From positions 1 through 45,524 of the forward strand of contig JAVZCX010000002.1 in assembly GCA_038874185.1 (NCBI GenBank): 45,524 bases of DNA. Reading direction: 5' to 3'. Below are positions 42,555 through 45,524 of this stretch, one piece after another. Position 1 is the first letter of the stretch; the number at the start of each line of letters is the position of its first letter. The DNA comes from DTQF01 sp038874185. Lineage in GTDB: Archaea; Micrarchaeota; Micrarchaeia; CABMEP01. The notes beneath the pieces are model-generated. The model ran no database searches, was not told the DNA's origin, and was given only the letters and a program-made list of their open reading frames with translations. Both the position numbers and the translations under genes were made by a program.

Positions 42555-42697
42555 GTGGCCGCACGATGATATGCGTCATTCGCTGTTCAACCTCATCACT
42601 AAATCGCACTAGGATTGTGCAATGCGTTTACAACGCATGCACATTCGTCCGCAAGACGAATTGTGCGTCAGAGGTTGTTCATTATATCATCCGCCAC
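42555..42697 (-). other. Structured 143-nt insertion in 23S near helix 81/82
   Basis: After the H81 hairpin (CGGTCAGAAATGACCG) the gene has extra sequence not in usual archaeal 23S. Its base is GTGGC/GCCAC, then GATGATAT/ATATCATC, CAACCTC/GAGGTTG, and three smaller hairpins in the middle. The flanking rRNA resumes with GTCGGGTG, matching GTAGAGTG of other archaea. I find no clear BHB, so it may be a third intron or a retained expansion segment. Confidence 0.6.
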
Positions 42698-45080
42698 CAT
42701 GCGGTCATTTCTGACCGGGTTGAGCAGAGCTTTGGGCGCCCTTATTTCCTTATTGAGGGCGTACTGCCCCAGCCAAACTATCCACCTGCCGCTGTCCCCT
42801 TTCAGGTAAGAAACACAAGGATTGAAGAGTGGTGTTACACTTTTGCATCCACCTCAGCCGCAACCGAGGTTTCTACGCTCCCACTTACGCTCTGCAACAA
42901 TCCCTGAATTCCAACAACAGGCTATAGTAAAGTTCTACGGGGTCTTCGTTTCCCACTAGGATTCCTCCGCATATTCACGGAGCAGTGAGTTCACTAGGTC
43001 CCTCGTTGGGACAGTGGGAGAGTCGTTATGCCCTTCATGCAAGTCGCCAATTAAGCGACGAGGTATTACGCTACCTTAAGAGGATCAGAGTTATCCCCGC
43101 TCTTCGCCAGCCCTTAAATCCCTTGGACGAGATGTTCGGGTACTGGTAGTGAGCAGGCATCGGCAACCATACAAGACGTTTCCATTTTGCGGTTACCTGT
43201 GTTTTTGATAAACAGTCGCTCTCCCCTTGTTACTGAGACCTGCACATGCACCTTAAGATACAAGCGCAGGCAACCCTTATACCGAAGATACGGGTCTAAT
43301 TTGCCGAATTCCCTGACGAGAGTTCCCCTAACACGCCTAAGCTTTTTCAGCTAGCCACACTTGTACTAGTTCTAGGTACGGTCATAATGGATCGGATAGG
43401 ACCACTTTTCACGGATCCAAGGTCTCAACAGAACCCCCAAACGAGGGCTATTCGCGCCTTATACTGCTTCTCCTCATAACGAGACTCCACAGCACTATGT
43501 CGCTTGAACAAGGTCTCCCTTGCTCTGCCTAACCTCAGATGTCATGTTCCTACCTTGCGTTGCCGCGTCTACCACTATGGTACAGGAATATTAACCTGTT
43601 TCCCATTCGTCCCCTAGTAATTAGCTGGGGCCTTAGGACCGACTAACTCTTGGCTGACAAACGTTGCCAAGAAAACCGTGGGCTTTCGGCGTACTGGATT
43701 CTCACCAGTATTTGCTGCTACTAACTCCAGGATATTTATTGCAATACAGTCCATTGGAGCTCACGCCCCAACTTCTCTCTGTACCGCACACCTCCCTACC
43801 GGATCACACCTTTCGGGTGTGCCCTTGGGTCTCAGCATCCAGCTTTAGTCCCGTACATTTTCGGCCTGTATATTTCTCCCAACAAAGTTGGTGTCGAACG
43901 GTCCGCTATTACGCGTTGCTTAGACGATGGCTGCTTCTAAGCCTACGTCCCGTCTGTCTAGAAATACACATTCCTTGTGTCTTCACACTTAGCTGGAGTT
44001 TAGGGGCTTTAACCCAAGACTCGTTCGTTCACGTCACGGCTCGTCAGCTTACCCGACGAAACCCGACTCCCTGCTTCTACGATGATTGTAGATTCGGAGT
44101 TTGACAAGAAAGCAGGCTCTTTCGAACCTATTCTTTCTAATCAGTGCTCTACCCCACAATCCATCTCCACAAGGGTCATCCTGAGGGATGCTTCGGGAGG
44201 AACCCGCTATCGCAATGCTCGATTGGACTTTCACCCCTACACAGAAGTCACCTAAGCAGATATACTAGCACTAGTTGCGGCCCTCCACCAGTCGTTAGAC
44301 CGGCTTCAGCCTGCTTCAGTGTAGATCGCAACCGTTTCGGGTCAGATAATAGTGACTAAACGCACTTTCGTACGATGCGCCTCGTTCAGCACTGCGCGCA
44401 ATCGCTTTCGCTTCGCCTCTCGGCTCGCCACTAATATCTACTCCCTGGATCTTGATTCGAGAAGTACGATACGATACTGGTCCAGAACCATCGTACAACA
44501 GCATTGCTGCTGCTTCCTTTTGATTCCTTCGTCCCTTTCATACCGTATCAACCTGTGACCATTCAGTTTCAGGCACTTTTAACACCCATTTCTGGGTTCT
44601 TTTCAACGTTCGCTCACGCTACTAATCCGCTATCGGTCTTGGCTACCTGTTTAGAATTGGATGTTGCTCCACCCAAATTCATACTGGATTACCAACCAGT
44701 ATTACTCTTTTCGTCTCCCTCCTCCACCTTTTGCTTACGGGGCTGTCACCCTGTTTCGCACAGCATTCCAGCTGACTTCAGCTCCAGTAAAGGATGGTTG
44801 AGACGCCCACATCTCCTATACATTACTGCACAGGATTCAGTTTGTTCTCTCCGGCTTTCGCTCGCCGTTACTTACCGGATCCCAATTGGTTTCTCTTCCT
44901 GCGGCTACTAAGATGTTTCAATTCACCGCGTGTTTACCTGTCTCCAGGCACACAGAGATCGACGGATCAATGCTTGCTTGCAGCTACCCGTCGCTTATCG
45001 CAGCTTGCCACGTCTGCTTGAAAACCAAGCCTGGCCATCCCCTGAATGGCGTAGCACTCACAAATACAGTGTTATCACTG

Positions 45081-45100
45081 CTTCGTGTCTTTCGTTCAAA
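45081..45100 (-). other. 5' half of the pre-23S processing stem
   Basis: Complementary to 41813-41832 over 20 bp. It sits between tRNA-Ala and the 23S start. Between it and the second stem segment (45056-45065) is a 15-nt hairpin CAGTG-ATAAC-ACTGT-like bulge on the 5' side, against 2 nt on the 3' side. Confidence 0.8.
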
Positions 45101-45160
45101 CTTATATTCGCATGATGCACGCATCATCCATTCGGAAGACGCGCTATGGACTCGGCGTGA

Positions 45161-45192
45161 ATTACGCACAGCCTCCCTTTAGGAGACCACGT
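45161..45192 (-). other. T-loop intron (32 nt) of tRNA-Ala, position 59/60
   Basis: The exon stem GCGTG/CACGC is followed by TTCG, bulge AAA, then a 10-bp intron stem CGTGGTCTCC/GGAGGCTGTG (several G-U) with loop TAAAG, then CGTA and bulge ATT. TTCG and CGTA form 3 of 4 possible pairs. Cutting AA^A and AT^T joins the loop as TTCGAAT, the canonical T loop. The relaxed middle helix would need a broad-specificity endonuclease. Confidence 0.85.
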
Positions 45193-45214
45193 TTCGAACA
45201 CGCAGCCTCCTCCT

Positions 45215-45288
45215 ATCTTGGAAACTTTCTTATAAAGAAAGTTTCATCAAAGAAGTTCTTGATGAAACTTCTTTCCTAAGAAGTTTCT
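45215..45288 (-). other. Anticodon-loop intron (74 nt) of tRNA-Ala, position 37/38
   Basis: TTTG pairs with CAAG (4 bp, one T-G) between 3-nt bulges CAA and ATA, next to the CCTCC/GGAGG stem: a canonical BHB. The rest of the intron is a long hairpin: GAAACTTCTTA pairs with TAAGAAAGTTTC (one bulged A), and an inner stem GTTTCATCAA/TTGATGAAAC. Cutting CA^A and AT^A leaves loop TTTGCAA. Confidence 0.9.
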
Positions 45289-45420
45289 TGCAAAGGAGGC
45301 GCTCTACCATTGAGCTACGAGCCCATGATCTATACTTCAGAATTCAATTACAACATTCCGTGCCTTGCTTGATGCGCTATGATTATAATTCATAACGAAA
45401 TGGAATTGTGCACACTTGAA

Positions 45421-45442
45421 ACCAATTTAATTAATAAATTGG
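45421..45442 (-). other. Hairpin at the 16S 3' end
   Basis: CCAATTTA-TTAAT-TAAATTGG on the minus strand is a perfect 8-bp stem that includes the last two C of the anti-Shine-Dalgarno CACCTCC. In the precursor it would hide the end of the anti-Shine-Dalgarno until processing. This is a sequence observation; function is inferred. Confidence 0.5.
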
Positions 45443-45524
45443 AGGTGATCTATCCGCAGGTTCCCCTACGGATACCTTGTTACGACTTAGCCCCCCTCAT
45501 AAAAACTTGGCTCGATACCATCAG
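45441..45524 (-). rRNA. 16S ribosomal RNA, 3' end (partial)
   Basis: The minus strand contains AAGTCGTAACAAGGTATCCG, TAGGGGAACCTGCGG and the end ATCACCTCC. The rest lies beyond the window edge. The anti-Shine-Dalgarno matches the GGTGA/GGTGG/GTGAT motifs found before many genes here. tRNA-Ala and 23S follow on the same strand in the usual archaeal order. Confidence 0.97.

Larger units (their letters stand above)
41841..45058 (-). rRNA. 23S ribosomal RNA (with introns)
   Basis: The minus strand reads as archaeal 23S from domain I to VI. Landmarks include the GTAGCGTAATACCTCGTCGC and TTAATTGGCGAC core of domain IV, GGACCTAGTGAACTC, the PTC, and the sarcin-ricin loop AGTACGAGAGGAAC near 42060. 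Ends are set by the terminal stem and are uncertain by about 10 nt. Total span is about 3,218 nt; subtracting two introns and a 143-nt insertion leaves about 2,930 nt, the usual archaeal size. No 5S gene is seen downstream before the reductase gene, so it is probably unlinked. Confidence 0.95.
45147..45324 (-). tRNA. tRNA-Ala (TGC) with two introns
   Basis: The 16S-23S spacer tRNA. Exon 1 is 45324-45289, exon 2 is 45214-45193 and exon 3 is 45160-45147, giving a 72-nt mature tRNA. Acceptor GGGCTCG pairs with CGAGTCC (one G-U) with discriminator A; D arm GCTC-AATGGTA-GAGC; anticodon arm CCTCC-TTTGCAA-GGAGG; variable AGGCT; T arm GCGTG-TTCGAAT-CACGC. Without removing both introns neither the anticodon nor the T arm closes. 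The TGC anticodon agrees with the usual position of tRNA-Ala in archaeal rRNA operons. Confidence 0.93.

Noticed and set aside
42555..42697. C/D box-like GTGATGA and CTGA motifs inside the 23S insertion
   Set aside because: The GTGATGA is part of a base-paired helix and the boxes are not arranged as a C-D'-C'-D RNA.
41947..45279. Many open frames across the rRNA region
   Set aside because: All lie within 23S rRNA or its flanks and have no protein-like composition or ribosome-binding sites.
1..45524. CRISPR arrays, insertion sequences and prophage genes
   Set aside because: No direct repeats with spacers and no transposase, integrase or phage gene was seen; the intein is the only mobile element supported.

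Overview
The window is chromosomal DNA from an archaeon. It is AT-rich and encodes a 20S proteasome beta subunit, a beta-CASP RNase of the aCPSF1 type, archaeal SRP54, family-B DNA polymerase, type II methionine aminopeptidase, Pth2, geranylgeranyl reductase, class III (archaeal) prepilin signals and an archaeal 16S-tRNA-Ala-23S rRNA layout. The three-unit tRNA-splicing endonuclease resembles the epsilon2 type described in ARMAN archaea, so a DPANN lineage (Micrarchaeota or a relative) is my best guess; the phylum is inference. Several first-in-unit genes have a TATA box 25-27 nt before the start codon and look leaderless. Internal genes use GGTGA/GGTGG Shine-Dalgarno motifs that match the ATCACCTCC end of the 16S rRNA seen at the right edge.

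Layout. 1-8 kb: a YjbQ-family protein, a Nudix hydrolase divergent from the tRNA-splicing endonuclease, SRP54 interrupted by a 613-residue intein inside its P-loop, and a P-type Ca2+-ATPase. 8-13 kb: a coiled-coil protein, DNA polymerase B, methionine aminopeptidase, a PAC2 proteasome chaperone ending in an HbYX motif, and tRNA-Leu. 13-22 kb, mostly minus strand: glutamate dehydrogenase, a TrmI-like methyltransferase, (plus-strand) tRNA-Thr, a TadC/FlaJ-like membrane protein and its FlaI/TadA-like ATPase, UppS, a polysaccharide flippase, a DUF92 membrane protein and RNA 3'-phosphate cyclase with a structured leader. 22-31 kb: TruD, a processive GT2 glycosyltransferase, a membrane-anchored thioredoxin-like protein, DUF424, an Obg/YchF-type GTPase, a tandem DUF350 membrane protein, two pilin-like proteins, aCPSF1 and proteasome beta. 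31-41.7 kb: DUF192, a divergent response regulator/histidine kinase pair, an orphan small ORF, topoisomerase I, small proteins, tRNA-Pro, Pth2, a winged-helix regulator, a PRC-barrel protein, thymidylate kinase, tRNA-Glu and geranylgeranyl reductase. 41.8-45.5 kb, minus strand: 23S rRNA, tRNA-Ala and the 3' end of 16S rRNA.

The main discovery is in the rRNA operon. The spacer tRNA-Ala(TGC) is split by two introns, one in the anticodon loop (37/38) and one in the T loop (59/60). The 23S gene is interrupted twice in the peptidyl-transferase region, by about 97 nt next to the GGGGATAACAGG core and by 45 nt about 27 nt downstream in the mature RNA. Three of the four introns have clear bulge-helix-bulge (BHB) splice motifs and the fourth a weaker one. 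A further structured insertion of about 143 nt sits near helix 81/82. The same window encodes the enzyme expected to cut these introns, the three-unit splicing endonuclease, and an RNA 3'-end enzyme (RtcA). The SRP54 intein is a protein-level counterpart: an insertion at the most conserved point of an essential gene.

Other functional groups are envelope and glycan synthesis (UppS, flippase, GT2, geranylgeranyl reductase), a type IV pilus-like system (ATPase, membrane platform, two prepilins), proteasome assembly (PAC2, beta subunit) and one two-component pair whose regulator carries a degenerate GGDEF-like domain.
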